Source: Cyclobacteriaceae bacterium
Lineage (GTDB): Bacteria > Bacteroidota > Bacteroidia > Cytophagales > Cyclobacteriaceae
Length of the DNA: 46,623 bases
Direction of reading: 5' to 3'
NCBI GenBank assembly: GCA_023151255.1
Contig: JAKLJG010000017.1
Location: forward strand, 1-46,623
The notes beneath the pieces are model-generated. The model was not told the origin of the DNA. It ran no database searches and was given only the letters and a program-made list of their open reading frames with translations. A program made the position numbers and the translations under genes. Of this stretch, positions 33,619-42,438 are shown piece after piece. The stretch's first letter is position 1, and each line of letters begins with the position of its first letter.

Positions 33619-34377
33619 TCAGTTATGAATGATCTCTCCTCTCTTCATCTTTTTTTCAGTCATTTTAAATTTATGAAACACCCATAATACCAGGGTGTGA
33701 TAACTTGTAAACCGGTTATCACCGGTTTGGATAAACATATTCATGTAACCGCTCTGCAGTTGTATGTTCTTTTTCTGCAACCCTACCATGAGCGATGCTC
33801 TGTTTTGATTAAATGTGTTCCAGGTAACTGATTCTCCGAAATTGAGAAGCACTTCATTGCTTACTGCGACATACGGGATGATTATTTCATTAGCAGGGTT
33901 ACCCCATGTTAGTTTTAAGCTGGTAAGAAAGCGAATGCGGTTAGTAAATGTAAACTCATCTACCGGTTGTTCATTTCTTATATCCTGAATAAACCGTGCA
34001 TCATATCGCACCCGTTGCAATAATGCAAAATGATGGGTTACAGGTAGGTTAAATTGTATCTGGGCCCACGGCCTGTACTCATGTCGCTGTAATACCGTGT
34101 TAGCTGTGCTAACCGGAAGCCACAGGTGACCATACCCTGCTGTAATGGCTGTGTTGGTTAAATGGCGGGTAATGCCTGTGCGCAGTACAAAAAATCCTTC
34201 CGGAACATAATGAAAGTCATTCCACCACGAATAACGGCTGTTAATTTGTGTGGAAGTCATGTAGCCAAACCAGATGCGGCTATCTTCCGTTACTTCGCGG
34301 TTTTGCGAATAAATCAGTGGGCTGATTAACAAACCGATTACAACCAGAGTCAGTTTGATTGTGGTGGAGAATTTCAC
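33619..34377 (-). CDS. DUF2490 outer-membrane-type protein
   Basis: A 252-residue protein with a signal peptide (about 1-25, ending PLIYSQ) and alternating hydrophobic/aromatic strands such as DSRIWFGYMTSTQINSRYSW, RHEYRPWAQIQFNLPV and RVRYDARFIQ, the pattern of DUF2490, predicted to be a small outer-membrane beta-barrel. Function is unknown. It starts with GTG 34377; a near -7 sequence (TACATTTC) lies about 16 bases upstream. It is convergent with katG, separated by 166 bp containing the katG terminator. The tail is charged (KKMKRGEI). Confidence 0.75.
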   Translation of the reverse strand: MKFSTTIKLTLVVIGLLISPLIYSQNREVTEDSRIWFGYMTSTQINSRYSWWNDFHYVPEGFFVLRTGITRHLTNTAITAGYGHLWLPVSTANTVLQRHEYRPWAQIQFNLPVTHHFALLQRVRYDARFIQDIRNEQPVDEFTFTNRIRFLTSLKLTWGNPANEIIIPYVAVSNEVLLNFGESVTWNTFNQNRASLMVGLQKKNIQLQSGYMNMFIQTGDNRFTSYHTLVLWVFHKFKMTEKKMKRGEIIHN

Positions 34378-34517
34378 AACTATTGCTTTTGGAAATGTAG
34401 ATTAAGAAATAGGTATTCATCCTGACAAAAGCTGCTCGTCCGATTGATTTTGATCAGATAGGATAGCTGCGGTCCAAAATTCTTTAAAATGTAAGCAGAT
34501 AAATGTAATAAAGAGAG

Positions 34518-35102
34518 TCAAATTCTGAGTATACCCCGAAAGCCCCGAACGGCATAATACGACTCCGCCCCGTTATGGTATACAAACACCTGGCCGTAGC
34601 GGTAATCGCAGAAGAGTGCGCCACCCAGCTTACGGATGGCCTCGGGTGTTTTGATCCAACTGCTGGTTTTGGTATCGAAGGTTCCGAGTTGTTGAAGTTG
34701 CCGGTATTCTGCTTCGGTTAATAAGTCAATGCCCATCGCTGCAGCCATATCTGTAGCGTTGCTTTTGGGCTTGTGTTCTTTCCTCAACTCCCAAGCCTGC
34801 CGATCGTAGCAAAGACTTCTGCGCCCGGCCGGACTTTCAGGTGAGCAATCATAAAAAATGTACTCACCCGTTTTTTTGTCAACACCCACCACATCGGGTT
34901 CGCCACCCGTTTTTTCCATCTCGTGCAACGACCAGAGTTTATCGGCCTGTGCTTTTAGCCTGGCTTGTACGGTATCCCATTTTAATTCCTGATGGCGTTT
35001 CATGTTTTTCTCGAAACGGTTTTTAAGGATTGCGAGTAATTCCTCTTGCAACACTACTGGCAATGTCTTGTTCTTCTTTTTGGAGTTTTTTGTTCCCGGC
35101 AT
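34518..35102 (-). CDS. DUF4256 domain protein
   Basis: A 194-residue cytosolic protein matching the DUF4256 pattern: LLAILKNRFEKNMKRH, then WSLHEMEKTGGEPDVVG, YIFYDCSPESPAGRRSLCYD, and the C-terminal GGALFCDYRYGQVFVYHNGA and YYAVRGFRGILRI. The family is widespread in bacteria and has no established function, though invariant Asp, Cys and Arg residues suggest an enzyme. The frame opens at 35219, but MPGTKNSKKKNK at 35102 is the more typical start; the upstream part passes through a GC hairpin (35195-35210) that probably ends the preceding cytochrome transcript. Upstream and downstream gaps of about 140 bases suggest its own transcript. Confidence 0.85.
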   Translation of the reverse strand: MPGTKNSKKKNKTLPVVLQEELLAILKNRFEKNMKRHQELKWDTVQARLKAQADKLWSLHEMEKTGGEPDVVGVDKKTGEYIFYDCSPESPAGRRSLCYDRQAWELRKEHKPKSNATDMAAAMGIDLLTEAEYRQLQQLGTFDTKTSSWIKTPEAIRKLGGALFCDYRYGQVFVYHNGAESYYAVRGFRGILRI

Positions 35103-35194
35103 TCTGTATTTTAATGATGTTGCAGCCAACTTTAAGCTTCCTCTGGCTGTGAGGAAGACTTTAAAGCTACGCTTTTTATATAAGCACTCAACTG

Positions 35195-35210
35195 CCGGGC
35201 CGTGGCCCGG
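35195..35210 (-). terminator. GC-rich hairpin after cytochrome c gene
   Basis: CCGGGC (35195-35200) pairs with GCCCGG (35205-35210) around a CGTG loop, 31 bases past the cytochrome stop on the minus strand. There is no immediate T run, so termination is uncertain. Confidence 0.4.
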
Positions 35211-35240
35211 AGGTGCCAATCTAACAGAGAAACGCTTAAA

Positions 35241-36218
35241 CTATTTTACGGGTGTAAATTTTTCTACCGCATTGGTTACCGGGGCTATGCTCTGCAGGTA
35301 AGTGTAAATGGCCTGAAGGTCTTCCTGGCTCATACCGGCATACATCGTCCACGGCATAACGGTTTGAAATTCGCCTGGCCCTGTTGTTTGGGGTGCGTAG
35401 GTACTGTCGGCATACATTTTAAAACGCGCCACAAATTGGTCTTCTGTCCAGGCGCCCAGTCCCGTTTCCTTATCGGGTGTGATGTTGGAGGAACGAACCA
35501 CCGAACCATCAGGCAACGGAAATGCAAAGTTTCCGGCAAAGGGCTCGCCTACAAATTTGCCTTTATCCTGTTTGGTGTGGCAATCCATACAGCCTGCCGC
35601 TGTAACCAGGTATTTTCCGTAGGCAATTGCCTCAGTTGGTTGTGGCCGGGCGCTGAATTGCGGTTTTTTAGGAATCGTATTAATTATAAAATTCATCGGG
35701 AAGTCGGCCGAGGAGATGGCTGGTTTGTGTTCGATTGGCTTTAGCGTTCGGATGTAAGCAATAACAGCCTCAATGTCTCTTTGGTCGAGTTGGCCGTAGT
35801 TATGGTGAGGCATAATGTTAAACAGCGCTTTGCCGGTTTTAGAAACGCCCGCTGTAATAGCTCTGAAAATTTCACCGTCTGTCCAGTTTTGCAATGCAAC
35901 AGGGGTAATGTTGGGTGCAACGAATTTTCCGGGAAAGCCGAGTTTCTGGTCAAAAGTTTCTCCACCCTTGCCTTCTGTTCCGGCAATGATCGGTCCAGAA
36001 AAAGATTGCCAGTCGCGTGTGGAATGGCAATCCATACACAGCATAACATGGTGTGCCAGGTATTTTCCACGCTCCACGAGTTCATTGGTGGTTTGAATTT
36101 TTAAATCCGGTGGTGGCCCTACATCGGGCAGCATGGTTTTTACATAAGTGAGCAGGCCGATGAGCAACAGGCCAATCAGGCCAAGCCCGTAGGCTAAGTA
36201 TTTAACTATTTTTTTCAT
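35241..36218 (-). CDS. Membrane-anchored dihaem cytochrome c
   Basis: A 325-residue periplasmic electron carrier held by one N-terminal membrane helix (about 8-26). It has two c-type haem sites: CMDCH at 61-65 and CMDCH at 209-213, one in each of two homologous cytochrome domains. Each domain has GKYL upstream of the haem and a later Met (NIMPHHNYGQ, VMPWTMYAGM) suited as the sixth ligand. The pattern matches cytochromes that carry electrons between a dehydrogenase and the respiratory chain. No oxidoreductase gene adjoins it, so its partner is unknown. A 121-bp gap separates it from the AraC gene upstream. Confidence 0.88.
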   Translation of the reverse strand: MKKIVKYLAYGLGLIGLLLIGLLTYVKTMLPDVGPPPDLKIQTTNELVERGKYLAHHVMLCMDCHSTRDWQSFSGPIIAGTEGKGGETFDQKLGFPGKFVAPNITPVALQNWTDGEIFRAITAGVSKTGKALFNIMPHHNYGQLDQRDIEAVIAYIRTLKPIEHKPAISSADFPMNFIINTIPKKPQFSARPQPTEAIAYGKYLVTAAGCMDCHTKQDKGKFVGEPFAGNFAFPLPDGSVVRSSNITPDKETGLGAWTEDQFVARFKMYADSTYAPQTTGPGEFQTVMPWTMYAGMSQEDLQAIYTYLQSIAPVTNAVEKFTPVK

Positions 36219-36339
36219 GATGTGTACTGTTTACGAAGAAGCTTTATTTGGGTTTCATTTACACCTTGCTGGGCAGGATGGTTATTTAACAGCACGAAGT
36301 TCGAAGCAGCAGAAAAATATAATTGTATAAATCGGACAT

Positions 36340-37152
36340 TCATAAGAAGATATGCCCGGGAAGATCGCTGGCGGCATGCCGATATTGTCCGGGGGTAAGG
36401 TTTGTGTAGGTTTTAAATTCTCTTATAAAATGCGATTGGTCGTAGTAACCGGCTAAATGGCCAATTTCGGTAAGCGATTGCTTTGTGCTGTGTAGCAGGC
36501 TTAATGATAACAGGTATTTATGGTAATGGATAAACTGTTCGGTATTCATACCCAGCCATTCGCGCGAAAACCGCCTGAGGTGGCGATCCGACAGACAAAC
36601 GGCTTCACTCAGTTTTTTTGCCGACAGATCAGTTCCGTGCATCAGGCACTTTAGTTTTTCTGCCCGCCCCACTTCCTGCTGATGCCAACATTCCGGCAGC
36701 TGGCGATAAATCCATTTCAATATGGTTTCTACCCGGTGATGAAATATTTTTTTAAGGAAAAGAACAGGTGCCAGGTCAGCCAGGTCAGGGCACACCTGGT
36801 GCGCATCATAAACTCCATCGTTTAAGGTTTCGGCCGGCAATCGGAAAAGCAGCCGCAGCCCGATGCTGTTGAGTTGGATCCCCAAGAAATGCTGTTTACC
36901 GGTTTTGTTCAATTCAACAGGTTTAAAGTTGATTCCGTTTACAAACACTACCGGAAGTTTCTTCAAATCCAGGTTCGAAGAAATGTTGTAGTAAATTTCA
37001 TCCGAGAAATTGAAGATTATTTCAACCGTACCTTTGGGCAGGATAATTTCCTTCCGGTGGGCCGTATCGGTTTCCGACAACTGCCAGATGCAGTTGAAAA
37101 TGGATTTTTCAATTTTGTTTACCGGATAATAAACGTTTGTTGATGTGGCCAT
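36340..37152 (-). CDS. AraC-family transcriptional regulator
   Basis: A 270-residue regulator. The C-terminal DNA-binding domain (about 165-265) has two helix-turn-helix units: LSEAVCLSDRHLRRFSREWL and LTEIGHLAGYYDQSHFIREF, the latter ending in YTNLTPGQYRH, the AraC signature. The N-terminal part (YYPVNKIEKSIFNCIWQ, then ILPKGTVEIIFNFSD) matches the DUF6597 sensor domain found in many Bacteroidota AraC proteins. The ligand is unknown. It is divergent from the S10 peptidase, whose real start is 195 bp away, so control of that gene is possible but unproved. Confidence 0.9.
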   Translation of the reverse strand: MATSTNVYYPVNKIEKSIFNCIWQLSETDTAHRKEIILPKGTVEIIFNFSDEIYYNISSNLDLKKLPVVFVNGINFKPVELNKTGKQHFLGIQLNSIGLRLLFRLPAETLNDGVYDAHQVCPDLADLAPVLFLKKIFHHRVETILKWIYRQLPECWHQQEVGRAEKLKCLMHGTDLSAKKLSEAVCLSDRHLRRFSREWLGMNTEQFIHYHKYLLSLSLLHSTKQSLTEIGHLAGYYDQSHFIREFKTYTNLTPGQYRHAASDLPGHIFL

Positions 37153-37347
37153 TTGGTTATAGCGTTAGGCGTTTGTATCCGATGTGCCAGATTCATCCAT
37201 TACCTGTTAAAGTTACATAAACTATTGAGGTATTGGTTAATGGTGCACTTCCGGCCAGTTTGCCATAAAAAGCTACCGTTCAGCAAAAAGTTTATGGTTA
37301 TGCTTGTGATTGCATTAATTTACACGCCAGATAATCCCATACAATCT

Positions 37348-38823
37348 ATGAAATCATGCTTTACGCTTTTGTTGTTTATTTTGCTTACAGCCACCTGCAC
37401 GTTTGCGCAGCGCGTTCTTGAGGGCGAGTCAGCCGTAACCACCAACCACACCGTTACCATTAAGGGTAAACTGGTTCCCTACACAGCCACGGCCGGTACG
37501 CAACCGGTATGGAATGCCGAAGGGAAAGTAATTGCCTCCCTGTTTTATACCTATTATGAGCGTTCGGATGTAAAAGATCGTGCCTCCAGGCCGCTGGTAT
37601 TTTCGTATAACGGAGGCCCCGGATCGGCTTCGGTGTGGATGCACATTGCGTACACAGGTCCGCGCGTGTTGGAAATTGATTCCGAAGGTTACCCGGTACA
37701 ACCTTATGGCGTAAAGGAAAATCCCCACAGCATCCTGGATGTTGCTGATATTGTTTATATCGATCCGGTTAATACGGGCTACTCACGTATTCTCGATAAG
37801 GACGCCAAGCGCGAAGAATTTTTTGGCGTAAATGCCGACATCAAATACTTGGCGGAGTGGATGACTACTTTTGTAACCCGCAAAAACCGGTGGCCATCAC
37901 CCAAATACCTGATAGGTGAGAGCTACGGTACCACGCGAGTATCAGGCCTGGCGCTGGAGTTGCAAAATGCACAGTGGATGTACCTGAACGGGGTAATTCT
38001 GGTATCGCCAACCGAACTTGGACTTGAGCGCGGTCCGCAGGTAGAAGCTGCAAACCGGTTACCATATTTTGCAGCGGCCGCCTGGTACCAAAAGGCACTA
38101 CCCGCTGAACTGCAACGCAGAGACTTGAAAGATCTCTTGCCCGAGGTAGAGGAATACACGATAAATGAAGTGATACCCGCTATTGCCCGTGGCGGATTTC
38201 TGGATGATGCCAAACGCAAACAGGTAGCCGCTAAAATGGCCTACTACTCGGGCATCTCCGAAAAAGTAATTCTGCAGCATAATCTGGATGTGCCCACTTC
38301 TTTCTTTTGGAAAGAACTGCTTCGCGATAAGGGGTACACCGTTGGTCGTTTGGATTCACGTTACCTGGGCATTGATCGCAAAGAGGCCGGTGAGCGCCCG
38401 GATTATGCCGCTGAACTAACCTCCTGGCTTCATTCCTTTACCCCGGCTATAAACTATTACCTGCGTGAAGTACTTAAATACAAAACTGATGTGAAATACA
38501 ACATGTTCGGCCCGGTGCACCCGTGGGACCGCACCAACGACAACACCGGTGTAAACCTGCGGCAAGCCATGGCGCAGAACCCGTACCTGAATGTGATGTT
38601 TCAATGCGGCTATTTTGACGGAGCCACTACTTACTTCGAAGCGAAATATACTATGTGGCAGATTGATCCTAGCGGTAAGTTTCGCGATCGCTTCCGGTTT
38701 GAGGGCTATCGCAGCGGCCACATGATGTATCTGCGTGAAGAGGATCTGGCATCATCGAACGATCACCTGCGCGATTTCATTCTGAAGACTATGCCGAAGA
38801 AAGGACAACCCGCTAAATACTAA
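37348..38823 (+). CDS. Secreted S10-family serine carboxypeptidase
   Basis: Removes C-terminal residues from peptides outside the cytosol. A signal peptide is at 1-20 (MKSCFTLLLFILLTATCTFA). NGGPGSASVW forms the oxyanion region. The catalytic triad is Ser192 in GESYGTTR, Asp424 in CGYFDGATTY and His458 in SGHMMY. At 491 residues it matches the bacterial S10 branch related to yeast carboxypeptidase Y. A longer frame opens at 37153, but only ATG 37348 gives a signal peptide. It is convergent with the secreted third gene of the second ECF operon across a hairpin gap. Confidence 0.93.
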   Translation: MKSCFTLLLFILLTATCTFAQRVLEGESAVTTNHTVTIKGKLVPYTATAGTQPVWNAEGKVIASLFYTYYERSDVKDRASRPLVFSYNGGPGSASVWMHIAYTGPRVLEIDSEGYPVQPYGVKENPHSILDVADIVYIDPVNTGYSRILDKDAKREEFFGVNADIKYLAEWMTTFVTRKNRWPSPKYLIGESYGTTRVSGLALELQNAQWMYLNGVILVSPTELGLERGPQVEAANRLPYFAAAAWYQKALPAELQRRDLKDLLPEVEEYTINEVIPAIARGGFLDDAKRKQVAAKMAYYSGISEKVILQHNLDVPTSFFWKELLRDKGYTVGRLDSRYLGIDRKEAGERPDYAAELTSWLHSFTPAINYYLREVLKYKTDVKYNMFGPVHPWDRTNDNTGVNLRQAMAQNPYLNVMFQCGYFDGATTYFEAKYTMWQIDPSGKFRDRFRFEGYRSGHMMYLREEDLASSNDHLRDFILKTMPKKGQPAKY

Positions 38824-38832
38824 TTGGTTGTA

Positions 38833-38880
38833 GTTGTTGGTTATTCGTTGACTGGATGACACTCACGAATAACCAACAAC
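38833..38880. terminator. Long 16-bp hairpin between convergent genes
   Basis: Perfect 16-bp arms GTTGTTGGTTATTCGT (38833-38848) and ACGAATAACCAACAAC (38865-38880) with a 16-base loop. It fills most of the 67-bp gap between two convergent stop codons. No T run adjoins it, so it may block or protect both mRNA ends rather than act as a standard terminator. Confidence 0.55.
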
Positions 38881-38890
38881 GTACAGCATG

Positions 38891-40081
38891 TTACTGGATA
38901 GGTCCTTTTTTAATAACCACCTTCGAAGCAGCGGCTTCCTTCGACAGTTTACCGGACGCATAGTCTTTCAGCACACTGGCTTTAACAGAGGCCTCAATGG
39001 AGTAGGGGATGCCGCAGCCATCGCAGCGGGTGAGTTTAACATTGAAGATCAAGTGTTCATCGTCATTCAAACTTTTGATAGTCCGTCCGTACTCGATCAT
39101 ATTCTCTTTTAATTCCTTCTCAAAGGCCGGATAGAGTTCCTTCACTTTTTTATCGCGCGTGGCCTGGTCCAGATCATCAAGCTTAAGCGTAGGCATCGAG
39201 TACTTAAACATATCGCCTTGGTTGCTGCTGTACACTTTCATGTAATATACTGCTCCGAAATTTTTAAGACGTTCGTAGTAAATGCTGTTATCGGTAAAGT
39301 AGGTCTTCGAGAGATCGGATCGGTAAAGCCGGTTAAAAATGCTGGACAACAATTCAAGGTCGGGCTCGGGTGCCTCTACCGATTCGGTATTAACTATGGA
39401 AATCCTGGATAGCATTTGCTCGCGTGTCAGCTTACCTTGTTTGTATTGCAGGAGGTCCGATTTTAATGCCTCCACCGAAATATGCGAGCGTTTTGATGAA
39501 GTGAAGTACCGGTTAACCCACATGCGGGGCTGGTCGCCTTGGTTAGTGATCATAATGCGTTCGTTAGGGGCAAGCTGGCTTAGCAATTCGTTGTAATCAA
39601 GGATGAAATTTTTAGCCGCTTCAATCACTTTCAGGTTATAATCATTGCGCATGCTATCGAGGTTGATGCGCCTGTTGGCGGCCTTGGCTTTCTCTTTTAG
39701 CCGGATGGCATCCTCCTGGATTTCAACGCGGGCACGATCATGCCGTTCACGACCGGTGTATTGCCAAACTCCGCCACCGGCCGCGTTACCGTCAAGAATC
39801 ACAATGTTGTCATTATCGCCTGAAAAGGAGATGGCCATAGGCGTGGTGTAATCAGGCGGCAGCCGGAAGGTTACGCCAAATCCTTCCTGGTAGCTGCCTT
39901 CAATTTCCAACGGGAAAAACATACGCTGCGAAACGAACTGCTGCTTGATAAGTGTTTGCAAAGCATTTTCGGCCACTTCAATGTCGCGGTCCATCCGGGC
40001 CAGGTCAATCTTCTGGGCATAAACGGAAGCAGCCAGCACAATAAATAAAAAGCTTATGGAAGTGTTTATTTGATTTTTCAT
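38891..40081 (-). CDS. Exported protein of unknown function in ECF operon
   Basis: A 396-residue protein not recognised as a named family. A signal peptide at 1-22 (ending AASVYAQ) is followed by a charged, largely helical region. The centre holds a short hydrophobic beta part (GVTFRLPPDYTTPMAIS, DNIVILDGNAAGGG). The C-terminal third has a CDGCG motif (LTRCDGCGIPYSIEASV) and ends with a helical segment (ASGKLSKEAAASKVVIKKG). It starts 15 bases after the anti-sigma gene, so it is the third gene of the operon. In such operons this is often a periplasmic partner or the output of the sigma system; that is inferred from position only. Confidence 0.6.
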   Translation of the reverse strand: MKNQINTSISFLFIVLAASVYAQKIDLARMDRDIEVAENALQTLIKQQFVSQRMFFPLEIEGSYQEGFGVTFRLPPDYTTPMAISFSGDNDNIVILDGNAAGGGVWQYTGRERHDRARVEIQEDAIRLKEKAKAANRRINLDSMRNDYNLKVIEAAKNFILDYNELLSQLAPNERIMITNQGDQPRMWVNRYFTSSKRSHISVEALKSDLLQYKQGKLTREQMLSRISIVNTESVEAPEPDLELLSSIFNRLYRSDLSKTYFTDNSIYYERLKNFGAVYYMKVYSSNQGDMFKYSMPTLKLDDLDQATRDKKVKELYPAFEKELKENMIEYGRTIKSLNDDEHLIFNVKLTRCDGCGIPYSIEASVKASVLKDYASGKLSKEAAASKVVIKKGPIQ

Positions 40082-40096
40082 GGGATGTTAACTTCT

Positions 40097-40927
40097 TTAA
40101 TTTCTGATTTCTTTGGTGTTTCCTCCTTCAACCGAAGCAATAATGCTGGTTAAAATCTGTTCGGTTTCCTGTTTAAACAGGTCGGTATTTTGTTCAATGG
40201 CGGTCAGTCGGGTTTGTAAGGTTTGCAGGTCGGTGGCGCGTTGCTGATTAAGGTACCGGCTGAAATCAATTAACAGTTCTTCAATTACCTGTTGTTGCTC
40301 GTTGGCTGAGAGGGTAAGGTATTCTTTCATCATTCGCGCATTTTCTTCCTGCAGGGCAGCAACATAGTTACGTACCTGATCGTGTGTGGCGTTTGCTACC
40401 TGTTTTACCAGGGCATCGCGGTTTGCGATGCCGTTGGATGCCAGCGATTGCCTGATGGACTCTGCAAGTCGCAGTTCGGCCGAAGTCCAGTCGGAGGTCA
40501 GGGCCCGGTTATTTTCTTGTAATGATGCAGTAATCATGCGTTGCACTTCCTGGGCAGTAAGCGATTCAATTTTTTGAGTTTGTTCTCCAAAGCCAATGTG
40601 CAGTTCGCCACCGGCAAGCCTCAGGTTCAGGCCTGTCAGCCAGCCAACCATGATCAGCAGGGTAAGACTTGCCGCAATGCCAATACTTGTTTTGAAGTAC
40701 GGAGCATGCCATAACCGGCTGCCGGCCGGCTCCCACACCATCGGTGGAGGAATTACTTCCTTATCGGTTATAGCCGAAAGGCCCTTTCTTACTTGTTGAA
40801 GTGCCTGAATTTCTTTTAAAACCTCGGGGTTAGTGGCCAGGTATTCTTCTACGCGCCTCTTGTCGTCTGTGCCGAGCTCACCATACAGGTAAGCCGTCAG
40901 CAAGCCTTCATCGGGTTTAAAGTTCAT
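40097..40927 (-). CDS. Anti-sigma factor-like membrane protein
   Basis: A 276-residue protein. The N-terminal 50 residues (DEGLLTAYLYGELGTDDKRR) match the opening of Bacteroidota anti-sigma proteins; no zinc-binding His-Cys-Cys set is seen. A single membrane helix (about 81-100) separates it from a periplasmic part that is almost wholly coiled coil (LTAQEVQRMITASLQENNRA, EELLIDFSRYLNQQR, LQTRLTAIEQNTDLFKQETE). The long coiled coil suggests an oligomeric or protein-contact sensor. Its start overlaps the sigma gene by 11 bases, so the two are translationally coupled. Confidence 0.7.
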   Translation of the reverse strand: MNFKPDEGLLTAYLYGELGTDDKRRVEEYLATNPEVLKEIQALQQVRKGLSAITDKEVIPPPMVWEPAGSRLWHAPYFKTSIGIAASLTLLIMVGWLTGLNLRLAGGELHIGFGEQTQKIESLTAQEVQRMITASLQENNRALTSDWTSAELRLAESIRQSLASNGIANRDALVKQVANATHDQVRNYVAALQEENARMMKEYLTLSANEQQQVIEELLIDFSRYLNQQRATDLQTLQTRLTAIEQNTDLFKQETEQILTSIIASVEGGNTKEIRN

Positions 40928-41549
40928 AACTTAATGTTTCTTTGGTAATGTTTTTCATTTCTAAAATGCGCTTCAGTCCGTCCAGCCCGTAATACATTCT
41001 CGATTTTACGGTGTTCTCTGAGATGTTCAGGATTTCTGCTATCTCGCGGAATTTCAGCCCTTCGTATTCTTTCATAATCACCACTTCGCGTTGTTCGGCA
41101 CTCAGTTCCAGCAGGCATTGTTGCAACAGGTCGGCCAGTTCCTGCTGCTGGTACTGGCGTTCGGGGTTTTCGTACCTGCGCGAAGATTTTTCCCACCGCG
41201 GGGAGTTTTCATCATCCGGATTGGAAGCCTGATCAAGCGGTATGGCCCGCAATTTTTTTAGTTTCCGTGCCTCCTCCCGGCATCCGTTTACGCAAATGGT
41301 GTACAGCCAACTTTTAAACCGACCGGTGTCCTGCAAGGCGTGCATGTTGCGGCACATGGCAATAAATGTTTTCTGCGATACCTCCATAGCCAGGTCGTGG
41401 TCCATAAAGAATTTATAGCAATAGTTGTAAATCCGTTTATACCACAGTTGCACAAGCCGGCCCTGGGCTACCTGGTCGCCTTCACGGGCGCGGGTTATCA
41501 GGCTGTCAGCGTGCATCATAGTGCTATCCGGCAACGTTTTCGCATGCAT
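40917..41549 (-). CDS. ECF-type RNA polymerase sigma factor
   Basis: A 210-residue ECF sigma factor. Region 2 runs about 22-100 (LVQLWYKRIYNYCYKFFMDH, AMEVSQKTFIAMCRNMHAL, FKSWLYTICVNGCREEARK). Region 4 runs about 140-195 (LLELSAEQREVVIMKEYEGL, FREIAEILNISENTVKSRMY). The linker between them is long and acidic to basic (PDDENSPRWEKSSRRYENPE). It heads the three-gene operon with an anti-sigma partner and a secreted protein. Start choice is uncertain: ATG codons at 41549, 41519 and 41516 all retain region 2. This is the second ECF system in the window and is unrelated in operon layout to the first. Confidence 0.92.
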   Translation of the reverse strand: MHAKTLPDSTMMHADSLITRAREGDQVAQGRLVQLWYKRIYNYCYKFFMDHDLAMEVSQKTFIAMCRNMHALQDTGRFKSWLYTICVNGCREEARKLKKLRAIPLDQASNPDDENSPRWEKSSRRYENPERQYQQQELADLLQQCLLELSAEQREVVIMKEYEGLKFREIAEILNISENTVKSRMYYGLDGLKRILEMKNITKETLSYEL

Positions 41550-41670
41550 GGTATTCGGGTCAGGCTGCCTAAAGCCGTTTACGGCAGTAAGATGACTTGA
41601 AAGTTAAAAAAGTTTTAACCCGATTGTAAGTTTGGCTGTAGTAGCACAGGCTTTATCTTAGCGCTCCTTA

Positions 41671-42438
41671 ATGAAAAGGGTTATTTCCTGGTTGATTCGG
41701 TTTGTTCCGCGTACCTTGTTGCAGCGCGCGGGTGGTTTTGGTTTAAAGGTTATCGGACTTTTTTATCGCGGGAGCGCTGTGGTGTGCCCGATTTGTTCGG
41801 CCGGTTTCAGAAAATTTCTTCCATACGGGCGCATCAGCCCGCGCGAAAATGCCTTGTGTCCGAATTGTTTATCGCTTGAGCGGCACCGCCTCCTTTGGCT
41901 GTATCTGTATGAACGTACTGATTTTTTTAAAAAACCGATGAAGGTTTTACACATTGCGCCCGAAGCCTGCTTTATAAAGCGGTTTGAAAATGTTCATGGC
42001 GAGGGCTACATCACGGCCGACATCGAATCGCCTTTAGCGAAAGTTAAAATGGATATTCTGGCCATCCCGTTTAACGAAAACACATTCGATGTTGTACTGT
42101 GTAACCATGTACTGGAGCACGTTGATGATGACATTGCCGCAATGAAGGAAATTAGGCGTGTGCTTAAGCCGGGCGGCTTTGCCATTTTGCAGGTTCCTTT
42201 TTTTAATCCTGTGCCTGATAAAACCGTTGAGAATAAAACCGTTACTGATAAGCGTGAGCGTGAACGATTGTTTGGCCAGGCCGACCATGTGCGCAGGTAT
42301 GGAAGCGATTATGCCGGGCGCATCCGCGAGGCCGGATTGCAGGTTATTGAAGATAGCTTTGCAACTCAATTTTCAAGTGATGAAGCACGGAAATTCGGTA
42401 TTACAAAAAGTGAGATTATTTACACAGGTATAAAGTGA
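41671..42438 (+). CDS. Class I SAM-dependent methyltransferase with N-terminal zinc-ribbon Cys
   Basis: A 255-residue methyltransferase. An N-terminal segment has two CxxC pairs (Cys39/Cys42 in CPIC and Cys63/Cys66 in CPNC), suited to bind zinc. The Rossmann fold has MKVLHIAPEACFIKRF (about 90-105), the acidic second-strand GEGYITADIESPL, DVVLCNHVLEHVDDD (about 140-154) and VLKPGGFAILQVPF. These make it a methyltransferase type 11 protein; the substrate is unknown. Similar proteins are often near glycosyltransferase genes, but here none is close. Its last four bases (GTGA) overlap the start of the HAD gene, so they are co-transcribed. Confidence 0.87.
   Translation: MKRVISWLIRFVPRTLLQRAGGFGLKVIGLFYRGSAVVCPICSAGFRKFLPYGRISPRENALCPNCLSLERHRLLWLYLYERTDFFKKPMKVLHIAPEACFIKRFENVHGEGYITADIESPLAKVKMDILAIPFNENTFDVVLCNHVLEHVDDDIAAMKEIRRVLKPGGFAILQVPFFNPVPDKTVENKTVTDKRERERLFGQADHVRRYGSDYAGRIREAGLQVIEDSFATQFSSDEARKFGITKSEIIYTGIK

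Noticed and set aside
36219-36339. tRNA or small RNA gene in the cytochrome-AraC gap and other gaps above 100 bp
   Set aside because: No cloverleaf arms, TTCGA-type loop or compact hairpin with a T tail was visible by eye in these gaps.
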